From CAUZIZ01 sp965218775 (GTDB taxonomy: Bacteria > Acidobacteriota > UBA6911 > RPQK01 > JAJDTT01), in the NCBI GenBank assembly GCA_965218775.1, contig CBDCLS010000004.1:248001-312000 (forward strand): DNA of 64,000 nt, in the 5' to 3' direction. This document shows, piece by piece, positions 54,380-61,782 of the stretch. The position numbers were made by a program, and so were the translations under genes. Every line of letters starts with the position of its first letter. Position 1 is the stretch's first letter. Under the pieces are notes generated by a model. That model was not told the origin of the DNA. It saw nothing but the letters and a program-made list of their open reading frames with translations, and did no database searches.

Positions 54380-54880
54380 CCTGGTTTTCCGAAGAAGGTC
54401 TGCCAGCTGAGGATTCGGAACGTCTGCTTGTCCGTCGATCGCTGGGTCAGGAACCGGAACTGAAATACCATCGGTCGAACGCGCCGAGCGCAATTCCGCT
54501 GAAACGACTGGCGGAGCAACGTTCGTTGCGCTGGACGATCGAGCAGGACATTCAGGCGGGAAAAGGCGAAAGCGGACTGGACGAATACGAAACTCGCGGC
54601 TGGATCGGTTGGCATCATCATACCGCGTTGTCGCTGTTGGCGCTTTGGTTTCTGGTGCTTCAGAAAACGCGGTTGGGGGAAAAAAGAACCGCAGATGACG
54701 GTTCGGGAAGTCCGCGCGCTTCTCAAGCACCTCGTCGACGTTCGACAGTGGAACGAAAAAGAAATCATCGCGTGGTCAAACTGGCGGATGGAACGAAATC
54801 GAATCGCAAAGCTGTGTCACGAACAAAGACGCCGCAACGAATTGCGGAACCGAAGTAGAGCGCCAAATGAGGCGCTGTAG
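54380..54880 (+). pseudogene. IS701-type transposase C-terminal remnant, frameshifted
   Basis: LRWTIEQDIQAGKGESGLDEY and ETRGWIGWHHHTALSLLALWF match the Glu-bearing region of IS701-type DDE transposases. Near 54690 the frame changes; the C-terminus continues as MTVREVRALLKHLVDVRQW and ends NEL. The front two-thirds of the gene is missing. Confidence 0.75.
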
Positions 54881-54882
54881 TA

Positions 54883-55350
54883 CTAAGTGCCCGTAGCGTA
54901 TCCCATGCCAGTCTGGCCAAAGCCGTTGGCCGTGTACCAACAGCGGTACTCGGATGCATGCTTCACCACACAAGCATAACACCTCTGGTGGTCATCGAAC
55001 GCTCGTAGCTTGCCGATGCCGAGGTCGCCGTCCTCACCGCTTTCGACCCAGCTCCACTCGATCCCGTCCCGTGACACGAGGCTCCTGACCCTGTAGGCAT
55101 GACCGAACGTGCTGACCCACATCCGCCACAGATTGCCATCGCGGATCACGCAGGGCTTGCTGGCGATGTAGTTGTAGGGACGCGTCTCTGCGAGCCTGGG
55201 CTTGACGAGGAAATCATCGAGCGGCTTCTTCCACGTCAGTCCGTCGGTGCTGACCATGTAGCCAATGCCGATACGAGGAATCACATTGCCGTGACCGGTC
55301 CTGACACCGTCGGGCTTCTGGATGTAACGCGTCACAATTTTCCCTCCCAT
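54883..55350 (-). pseudogene. Beta-propeller glycosidase-like fragment
   Basis: 155 residues with three blade motifs: IGYMVSTDGLTWKKPLDD, VSRDGIEWSWVESGE, and CWYTANGFGQTGMGYATGT. Resembles the C-terminal half of GH43/GH130-like or glycan-cluster propeller proteins. The N-terminal blades are absent; the fragment is bounded by the IS701 remnant and by the transposon left side. Confidence 0.55.
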
Positions 55351-55410
55351 AGGACGGCTTTTCTCTCAGATTCAATCCGGGCCGACAAGAAGGCATTGTG
55401 AGGAATCCGA

Positions 55411-55555
55411 AGAAGGGACCTTGACAGAGGTCCTTCTGTGTTGGACGGATCCAAGGGGGGAGGAGTGCGTTTAGAGTATCCTACCGCTGAGAGGGAAAGG
55501 GGCAAGGGAGCAGAGAGCTCCCGGCGTTGAAGTTAAGCACCGCCGGGAAGCTCTC
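55411..55555. repeat. Two hairpins before the transposon operon
   Basis: Hairpin 1 at 55411-55436 (AAGGGACCT/AGGTCCTT type arms, 6-base loop). Hairpin 2 at 55513-55555: 14-base arms GAGAGCTCCCGGCG and CGCCGGGAAGCTCTC with one bulge, 46 bases before the first gene's start. Between them GTATCCTA at 55476 matches the right-end motif of the element. May be a leader attenuator or part of the left end. Confidence 0.6.
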
Positions 55556-55600
55556 GGCAAGACCCTCTAGATGTCTGTCTGTACAACCGAGGAGGTCTCG

Positions 55601-56239
55601 ATGCAAATCCTACACCCGTTTGCGGGTTCGGTCCAAGCGTACGCACAAGAACTGGCGGAGCCGGATCGCTATCGCCCGGGTGGCTGTCCCCTGTGCGGGG
55701 CGAAAGAAGCGCTGATCGGGCACGGATTTTACGGCCGCACCCTGGTGGCGGAGGACTTCGACGGCTGGATTCGGGTGCGCCGTTACCTGTGCCGGCTCTG
55801 TCGGCGAACCGTCTCGCTACTGCCGGAGTTTGTCTTACCCTATGTGCGTTTTGCGATCAGCGTCATCGGCCGGTATCTGGAGGCGCGGTTGCTGGAGTCT
55901 CGGACCCTAGGGCAAGCGGCTCAGCAAGCGGGCCAGGAGCAGATGCCCTACCAGCGAGGCCAGGGCTGGGTGACGCGCTTTCGCCGTCAAGCCCGATGGC
56001 TCTCGGCCAGCCTGGTGGCCCTGACGCGAGCCGTCGCCGCGCCGGGGGTCGTTTCCCGGGCACTGCGGATGCTCCAGATCGCGGGCTGGATCCGCTCCCA
56101 CCGCTTTCTGTTTTCTCAGCTGCGGGTGCACCTGCTGGGCTGGCCTCGTTCTCTGGCTCCGGACGGGCGATCTCGCCGACTGGCTTCGGGCAACTCGCTG
56201 GCGGGGACCCACCCACACAACACTTGCGTGGAGGGATAG
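55601..56239 (+). CDS. DUF6431-like zinc-finger protein of the transposon
   Basis: About 212 residues; GAGGAGGT lies 5 bases before the ATG at 55601. N-terminal four-Cys zinc finger CPLCGAKEALIGHGFY...YLCRLCRRT, then LPEFVLPYVRFAISVIGRYL and a helical region with QGWVTRFRRQARWLSASL. Similar proteins (DUF6431) are found beside DDE transposase genes. A DNA-binding accessory role is likely; not proven. The C-terminal about 40 residues are low-complexity and may be less conserved. Confidence 0.7.
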   Translation: MQILHPFAGSVQAYAQELAEPDRYRPGGCPLCGAKEALIGHGFYGRTLVAEDFDGWIRVRRYLCRLCRRTVSLLPEFVLPYVRFAISVIGRYLEARLLESRTLGQAAQQAGQEQMPYQRGQGWVTRFRRQARWLSASLVALTRAVAAPGVVSRALRMLQIAGWIRSHRFLFSQLRVHLLGWPRSLAPDGRSRRLASGNSLAGTHPHNTCVEG

Positions 56240-56282
56240 GGCCGGGCCGGCGTAGCCTTCTTCCCCAGGAGGAAAAAAGGCT

Positions 56283-57590
56283 ATGGATCCCAAAAGCGAA
56301 AAGATTGCTCTGTTTCGATACGCTCTGATTGCCCCCCTGGTGCTGGAGGTGCTGCCCCACGGCGAGTTGACACGACGGGCCCGGGAGATCGCCGCCCGCT
56401 CCTACGAGATCCCCTTCTCCCCTCGCACCCAGGTCTCGGTCGACACGCTGCTGGATTGGGCCCAGCGCTATCGCTTGGAAGGGGTGACGGGCCTGGCCCC
56501 CAAACCCCGCTCCGATCGCGGCACCTCACGGGTCCTGACACCGGAACTAGCGGGGATGATCGAGCGCCTCAAACGTGAGAATCCCTACCGGACCGGAGCC
56601 ACCCTACTGCGGGAGCTGGCTCTGTGCTCCAACGAGAGAAAACCGCCCCTTTCCGCTTCCACCCTCTATCGGTTCCTCAAAGCGCGCGGTTTGACGGCCC
56701 GCGAGCTGCTCAAGCCCGCGCCCGGGCGCAAGAAGTTCGAGGCCGCCTCGGCCAATGAGATCTGGCAATCCGACCTGCTCCATGGGCCCTACGTCCTGCG
56801 AGCAGGAGGGGGCAAGCGCCAGGCCTTTCTCTACGCCGTTCTGGATGATGCCAGCCGCCTCATCCCCCACGCTCAGTTCTACTTCACGGAGGGCCTGGAC
56901 GCGCTCCTGGACTGTCTGCGTCAAGCCGTGAGCGCTCGGGGCCTGCCCTTGCGTCTGTATGTGGACAACGCCAAGGTCTACCGCTCCGGACAACTGGCCT
57001 CGATTGCCGCCTCCTTGGGGATCCTCGTCGTTCATACCCCACCCTATCAGCCCCAAGGACGAGGCAAGATCGAGCGTTGGTTCAAGACCGTGCGCACTCA
57101 GTTTCTGGCCAATCTCGATCGCCAGCGCCCCCTCACTCTGGAGCAACTCAACGCCCGCCTCTGGCGCTGGGTCGATCGGCACTACCACCGCTGCCAGCAT
57201 AGTGCGCTGGGCAGGACACCGCTACTGCGCTGGCAGCGCGATATCGAGAAGATCCGACAGATCCCGCCCGCCACCGATGTCCGCCGCCTGTTTTTCCATC
57301 GGCTCCAGCGGGTGGTGCGCCGCGATTCGACCTTTCGCTTGCAGAGCCAGTTCTACGAGGCGCCGGCCCAGCTGGCCGGCCAACGTCTGGAGATCCGCTT
57401 CGATCCGCTCGATCTCTCCCAGGTCGAGCTGTATCGGGACGGGAAACTCCAGGGGCAGGCCCGTCCCGTCGATCCCGTCGTCAATGCCTCCCTCCCCCGC
57501 GCCCAAGCCGAGGCGTCGGAGCCCTCCGATCCGACCGGGATCAACTACCTCGAGTTGCTTCAAGACGACTCGAAGCCCGAGGAGGACTAA
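56283..57590 (+). CDS. Mu/TnsB-type DDE transposase (rve core)
   Basis: 435 residues. N-terminal helix-turn-helix domains (about 20-130: SVDTLLDWAQRYRLEGVTGL). Integrase core with D-D-E: Asp in IWQSDLLHGPYV (about 160), Asp in LRLYVDNAKVYRSG (about 226) and Glu in GRGKIERWFKTVR (about 262). C-terminal Mu-type beta-barrel region (VVRRDSTFRLQSQFYEAPA). AGGAGG precedes the ATG by 10 bases. Belongs with transposases that use an AAA partner to pick targets. Confidence 0.88.
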   Translation: MDPKSEKIALFRYALIAPLVLEVLPHGELTRRAREIAARSYEIPFSPRTQVSVDTLLDWAQRYRLEGVTGLAPKPRSDRGTSRVLTPELAGMIERLKRENPYRTGATLLRELALCSNERKPPLSASTLYRFLKARGLTARELLKPAPGRKKFEAASANEIWQSDLLHGPYVLRAGGGKRQAFLYAVLDDASRLIPHAQFYFTEGLDALLDCLRQAVSARGLPLRLYVDNAKVYRSGQLASIAASLGILVVHTPPYQPQGRGKIERWFKTVRTQFLANLDRQRPLTLEQLNARLWRWVDRHYHRCQHSALGRTPLLRWQRDIEKIRQIPPATDVRRLFFHRLQRVVRRDSTFRLQSQFYEAPAQLAGQRLEIRFDPLDLSQVELYRDGKLQGQARPVDPVVNASLPRAQAEASEPSDPTGINYLELLQDDSKPEED

Positions 57591-57593
57591 GCC

Positions 57594-58394
57594 ATGTTCG
57601 AGACTTTCTTTGGATTCAAGACGACTCCCTTCAGCGCCGATGCCGATCCCCGGCAGCTGTTTGAATCGGCCGCCTGGACTCAGATGTCCGCCCGCTTACA
57701 GTTTCTCGTCGATTACCGCGGCGTGGGTTTGTTTACCGGCGAGGTCGGGGCCGGCAAATCCACCGCCACCCGTACCCTGCTGGGCAACCTCAACCCCAAT
57801 CGGTACAAGATCCTTTATCTGCACTGGTCTTCCGGCTCCCTCCTGGACCTGTTGACCCTGCTCGCTCGCCAACTGGATTTGCAGCCGGCTCACCGCCGCG
57901 CCGACCTGGTGCATCAGATCTCCGAGGCCATCGTTCGCCTCAACCAGGCCAAAAAACAACATCCCTTCCTGGTCCTGGACGAGGCCCACCTCTTAAACCA
58001 CCAGACCCTGGAGCAACTCCCCTTGTTACTGAACTTCGAGATGGATTCCTGCCCCTATCTTTCCCTGGCCCTGGTGGGACAGGCGCTCCTGCGGCGGACC
58101 CTCTCCTTGCAAGTCCACGAACCCCTACGCCAGCGCATTGCCGTGCACTACCATCTGGAGGGCTTCTCCCGCTCGGAACTGGAGGCTTACCTGGCTCAGC
58201 AGCTTCAGCTCGCGGGGGTCCCCGAACCGCTCTTTGACGACAGCGCCCGCCAGGCCCTGTATCAAGCCACCAAGGGCTTACCCCGAAAGGTCAACAAACT
58301 TTGCCTGGCGGTCTTACGCCTGGCCGCTTCACGTAAAAGCAATCAAGTCGGTGAAGCCCTGGTTCTGGAGGCCGCCCCGGAGGTCTTACTGTGA
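57594..58394 (+). CDS. TnsC/TniB/ExeA-type AAA ATPase
   Basis: 266 residues, starting 3 bases after the transposase stop. Starts FFGFKTTPFSADADPRQLF, the usual ExeA-like beginning. Walker A GEVGAGKST at 49-57, Walker B FLVLDEAH at 125-132, a sensor region LSLALVGQALLRRTL and Arg finger-like HEPLRQRIAVHYHLEGFS. In Tn7, Tn5053 and IS21 systems the equivalent protein binds target DNA and activates the transposase. Confidence 0.88.
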   Translation: MFETFFGFKTTPFSADADPRQLFESAAWTQMSARLQFLVDYRGVGLFTGEVGAGKSTATRTLLGNLNPNRYKILYLHWSSGSLLDLLTLLARQLDLQPAHRRADLVHQISEAIVRLNQAKKQHPFLVLDEAHLLNHQTLEQLPLLLNFEMDSCPYLSLALVGQALLRRTLSLQVHEPLRQRIAVHYHLEGFSRSELEAYLAQQLQLAGVPEPLFDDSARQALYQATKGLPRKVNKLCLAVLRLAASRKSNQVGEALVLEAAPEVLL

Positions 58395-59404
58395 GCGCCC
58401 CGTCCCAAACGGTCCTGTCCCTCTCCCAGCTGATGCGCTGGAATCCCACCCCCGATCCGGCCCTGATCGGGCCCTCCCTGCTGCCGGCTCAGGGGATTCT
58501 CTTCGTGGGCGGTGAGCCCAAGGTGGGCAAGTCCCTGCTGGTCGCCAACTTGGCCTTGGCCCTGGCGGCCGGCTCTTCCCGAACCGGCTTTGACATTCCC
58601 GCTCCTGCTCGGGTCCTGCTCTGTCAGTTCGAGCTTCCCCTGGAGGCCTTTGCGGCTCGATTGGCTCAGATGCGCCAGACGCTCGGCTCGGCCGCCGATG
58701 ACAATCTCTGGGTGGATACCTGCGCCACCGGGCATCTCCTGAGCACTCACGACGGTCTGAATCATTTTCTGGCCGCCGCCCGCACGGCACAGGCCCAAGT
58801 CCTCGTGCTCGATCCTCTCTACTCCGCTCATGATCAGGACGAAAACGACACCCGCGCCATGGCCGCTTTGTGCCAGAGTTTGCTGCGCTTGCGCCAGGCC
58901 TCCCAAGCCGCCCTGATCGTCGTCCATCACGTGCGCAAATCCGTCGCTCGGCACGAGGTCGGAAGCGCCCTTCGCGGCTCCAGTGCCCTGCACGCCGTCG
59001 GCGACAGCTATCTGTTACTGCGGCGCCCTTCGGCCCTGCCCAACTCCCTGGAACTGTGCTTTCAGTTCCGATACGCCCCCGCCCTCTCTCCCCGTCGGCT
59101 CCGTCTCGATCCCGCCACCTTATGGTTTCACCCCAGCGGCCAAGCCCCCACCCCGGCTCCTTCCCGCCGGAAGGTCCAAAGCACCGATGTCCAGGACGCG
59201 CTTCATCACCTGGGGGCTAGCGCCGGCTACAATCAGCTCCGGGATCAGATCATGCGCACCTGTGATTGCTCCAAGCGCACCGCTCAGCTCGCCATGACCC
59301 AGGCCTCCGAGCAGGGACGCATCCTTCGGGACCAGGGCCGCTACCGTCTTCCCCCCGACTTTGCCGCCGGGTCGCGCCGCCGGCAAACCCCGCCTGCGGG
59401 TTGA
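58391..59404 (+). CDS. RecA-fold (RepA-like, AAA_25) ATPase with winged helix
   Basis: 337 residues from a GTG that overlaps the upstream stop by 4 bases (GTGA), with GGAGG 7 bases before. Walker A GGEPKVGKS at 40-48, Walker B AQVLVLDPLYSA at about 135-146, then LIVVHHVRKS, as in RepA/KaiC-like hexameric ATPases. C-terminal 70 residues look like a winged helix (NQLRDQIMRTCDCSKRTAQL). Such a protein is not a standard part of Tn7-, Tn5053- or IS21-type operons, so its role here (target choice, replication coupling or immunity) is open. Confidence 0.8.
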   Translation: MSAPSQTVLSLSQLMRWNPTPDPALIGPSLLPAQGILFVGGEPKVGKSLLVANLALALAAGSSRTGFDIPAPARVLLCQFELPLEAFAARLAQMRQTLGSAADDNLWVDTCATGHLLSTHDGLNHFLAAARTAQAQVLVLDPLYSAHDQDENDTRAMAALCQSLLRLRQASQAALIVVHHVRKSVARHEVGSALRGSSALHAVGDSYLLLRRPSALPNSLELCFQFRYAPALSPRRLRLDPATLWFHPSGQAPTPAPSRRKVQSTDVQDALHHLGASAGYNQLRDQIMRTCDCSKRTAQLAMTQASEQGRILRDQGRYRLPPDFAAGSRRRQTPPAG

Positions 59405-59462
59405 AGCAGGCCCGAGGGCTGACGCGACGGAAGCTGAATCTCAGCCTTCATCGTTCGGCCTC

Positions 59463-59501
59463 GCCCCGCCAGAGCGGACTCTTTGGCGGGGCCTTTTTCT
59501 T
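59463..59501 (+). terminator. Rho-independent terminator of the transposon operon
   Basis: Stem GCCCCGCCA / TGGCGGGGC with a 12-base loop, followed by CTTTTTCTT. 58 bases after the last stop. Confidence 0.85.
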
Positions 59502-59627
59502 GCTCCCCCCAATCCCCCTCAGCTTTCGGAGCCGAAGCCCTCGGCCTATCTATGCGACGTGGCCCCGACGACGCCGTCGGGGCGTTCCGCTCTTTCCTCA
59601 GCCTTCGCTCAAGCCTCCCCACAGCGG

Positions 59628-59668
59628 GATAGGATACCCTTCGCCCCTACCCACGGAAGTATCCTATC
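59628..59668. repeat. Inverted pair GATAGGATAC ... GTATCCTATC
   Basis: Perfect 10-base arms 21 bases apart, at the right side of the transposon; the left side carries GTATCCTA at 55476. Candidate transposase binding sites. Confidence 0.6.
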
Positions 59669-59810
59669 CTGGCTTTCCCACACTTCTTCCAGACCCCTTC
59701 GGAAGGCAGGCTCTAAATCGAAAAACTTGGCGGAATTTATCCTGCGAACTCAAAGGGCACGAACGTGACGCGTTACAGCAGAGTCGAAACGGCAAGACTT
59801 TCTGGCGTAG

Positions 59811-60362
59811 TCACCTAGGAGCGGTCTCGATAGGAGTTCCGTCGATCATCGCCGAGGCCAGTTGCCAGCGCTCCTGGAGCCATTCCTCTTTGCCGTTTTT
59901 CTCAATCAGCTTGTTCGCGCTGTCGTACCACTCACGTGCTTGAACGTCGTGGCCGAGTTCGCTATGGGCCACGCCCAGTAACAGGGCCTCTTCGGCCCTG
60001 ATGCCGAAGCTGGGTTGCGGCGAGTTGGTTACCGAGAGGCGAAAGCGGCCAAGAACGCCTCCATTTGGAAACACTGGAAAGTGTAGTGTGACGCTGAGTC
60101 TCCCCTCAGGGATCGCCGTGGACTCCAGCAATTCGAATACGGCTACGTGATCGACTCCCAAGTTCGAGTCGATCGACCATTGCAATGCGTTATAGCCACG
60201 CAAGGTGGGACCGTTATGGTCGCGCGCCACTTTCCACAATGGAATCGCCATGGATTCACCGCCGGCTGCGGGTGAGGAGACCACTGTTACCTGGGCGAGC
60301 TTGAACGCGCCGGCCGTAGCAGAGAAGAGCATGGTAGATTGGCTCTTAACTTGTTTAGGCAA
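59811..60362 (-). pseudogene. C-terminal fragment of a large surface or kinase-type protein
   Basis: 183 codons. LSVTLHFPVFPNGGVLGRFR-LSVTNS is the carbohydrate-binding-like segment found near the end of large planctomycete/acidobacterial proteins (PSD1-like or kinase with TPR), followed by a TPR-like helical part (LLLGVAHSELGHDVQAREWY). The start is unlikely to be native; upstream domains are missing. Confidence 0.55.
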
Positions 60363-60628
60363 AAGAAGAACTCTCCGGGTGCCTCGAACGCCGCCAAGAT
60401 GGAGCAGAGACTAGAGCTCTATCCTTTGGGATAGCGGGCCTATCCGGTCAGATAGTCGTGCCAGCCTTCGTTGCCTGTGGAGTTCGTTTGCAATCGGACG
60501 GAGGAATGTCGTCCAGTTATCGTCCAGTCAGAAAGCTATGGGATATCGTCAGATATCACTCGATCGATGCGGCGAAAACCCAAGAACCAATTGAGTTTTC
60601 GGTAGTTTTCGTTAGATTTCACGTTGCC

Positions 60629-60668
60629 AGCCAACAGATTTAGGATCTGGTGGATGAGAGCCCGTGGG
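60629..60668 (+). pseudogene. tRNA-Leu(TAG) fragment (att-like scar)
   Basis: CAACAGATTTAGGATCTGG followed by GAGAGCCCGTGGG matches the anticodon arm and variable arm of the fragment at 44516, in the opposite orientation; the T-arm and acceptor are lost. The upstream 60503-60580 stretch also matches 45005-45085 in reverse. Confidence 0.7.
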
Positions 60669-60741
60669 TGAGCGGGAGAACATCATCCCCGCTCAGTAGT
60701 ACGCGTACCACTGAGGTACTCGGTTGTTAGAGAGGTGCAGG

Positions 60742-61122
60742 ATGGTTAAGCACAAACTTCTGCTCGTCTCTGTTCTGGTGGCAGTCTGTTGCCTCATCGC
60801 TACTTTCAGATCAACTTCGGCGCAGTGTGTGGCGTCGATGACCATGGTGAATAACTTCCCTCCGAACAGAAGTGTCTACAAAGTCCTTACTACGAGCGCT
60901 ACCTGCCGCTCAACAATGAAAACCAACGTCAACGCTTGTTTCAAAGCCCTTTTCGATCCGACCGATGAAGGTCTTCTCGGGATGTTTCTCCAGCTTGAGT
61001 CCAGGACCTGGGTCAGGACTCGAGCCGCCCGAGGGCCTTCCTCACCCACTAGAAACGGGCGAGCGAATTTGGTCCGTTATGGGTCTTATAAGAATTCCCC
61101 AGGCTTCTCGACCGCTACCTAG
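60742..61122 (+). CDS. Hypothetical secreted protein with a recombined tail
   Basis: About 126 residues from MVKHKLLLVSVLVAVCCLIA, a clear signal peptide, with GAGG upstream. The middle is Cys- and Thr-rich (SATCRSTMKTNVNACFKAL). The last 16 residues (NLVRYGSYKNSPGFSTAT) match the tail encoded in reverse at 61611-61550 (LVRYWSDKNSPGFPTAT), so the 3' end probably comes from an integrase gene that ended at a tRNA-Met site. Likely a chimera or pseudogene. Confidence 0.4.
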   Translation: MVKHKLLLVSVLVAVCCLIATFRSTSAQCVASMTMVNNFPPNRSVYKVLTTSATCRSTMKTNVNACFKALFDPTDEGLLGMFLQLESRTWVRTRAARGPSSPTRNGRANLVRYGSYKNSPGFSTAT

Positions 61123-61611
61123 CGTTCCCCAATGTGCCCGTACGCGCCGCTAAGTTACTGATCTTCCTGGTGGGGCTTGAACTCATAACCCAAAGGTCGC
61201 GGGTTCAAATCCCGCCCCCGCTACCATCCTTAAATCAATCACTTAAGCCGATTCTGAGACGTTCAAAGAACAGCGAAAAAACGCTCTTTTTTAACGATTT
61301 TTTAACAACTCGGCGAACCTCGGGTAGAGGGTGCCCTAACTTGTCTAGTTCTCCAGGAGTCCCGGCGGCCCCTTCAAGCCGCCGCCGCTAGCTGCCAAGA
61401 AGGTGGGGTTGAGAGCCGAACCGACCTTTCCTACCGGAGTAGCCACGGAAGGGATCGAGTGGGAGACGTGACTGCGAAGCATCGTTGGGTTATGAGTTCA
61501 AGCCCCATCCGGAAAACCAGTAACCTAGCGGCACGCACGGTCACATTGAGGCACGCTAGGTAGCGGTCGGGAAGCCTGGAGAATTCTTATCGGACCAATA
61601 ACGGACCAAAG
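61068..61611. repeat. 126-bp inverted repeat pair at a tRNA-Met integration scar
   Basis: Left arm 61068-61192 and right arm 61486-61611 are inverted copies, about 85% alike by eye, each ending in the tRNA-derived GAACTCATAACCCA. Both include an integrase-like tail (LVRYxSxKNSPGFxTAT, stop). The 290 bases between hold no gene. Confidence 0.75.
61182..61226 (+). pseudogene. tRNA-Met(CAT) 3' half with CCA
   Basis: CTCATAA anticodon loop, AGGTCG variable region, T-arm GCGGGTTCAAATCCCGC, acceptor end CCCCGCTACCA. The 5' side of the anticodon stem does not pair (TTGAA against CCCAA), and the D-arm and 5' acceptor are absent, so it is not functional. Confidence 0.82.
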
Positions 61612-61782
61612 TTTCTTTCCACCAGAACGGGCTCCTCTCGACAGCCTGCTCCCGTTCCTGTACCACATGACCGACCATACAGTGGAGATTCTGAGATACT
61701 TACGCCACAATCGCCGAAATGTGAAGCACGAATTAGAAGTGGTTTCAAGATCGAGGGATAATCTGATCCAGGAGTTTCAAAG

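Larger units (their letters stand above)
55476..59668 (+). mobile_element. Four-gene DDE transposon with two ATPases (ends approximate)
   Basis: Operon of a zinc-finger protein, a Mu/TnsB-type DDE transposase, a TnsC/ExeA-type AAA ATPase and a RecA-like ATPase, all on the plus strand with overlaps or gaps of at most 43 bases, ended by a terminator at 59463. GTATCCTA motifs occur at the left (55476) and as an inverted pair at the right (59628-59637, 59659-59668), likely transposase binding sites. Exact termini and target duplication could not be fixed. Neighbours on both sides are gene fragments, as expected for an insertion. Confidence 0.65.

Noticed and set aside
55513..55555. Hairpin with a GAAGTTAAGC loop as a 5S rRNA piece
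   Set aside because: Only the loop resembles 5S rRNA; the rest does not fold or match, and no rRNA operon is near.
61170..61226. Complete tRNA-Met at this place
   Set aside because: The anticodon stem is mismatched on the 5' side and the D-arm is missing; only the 3' half is tRNA.
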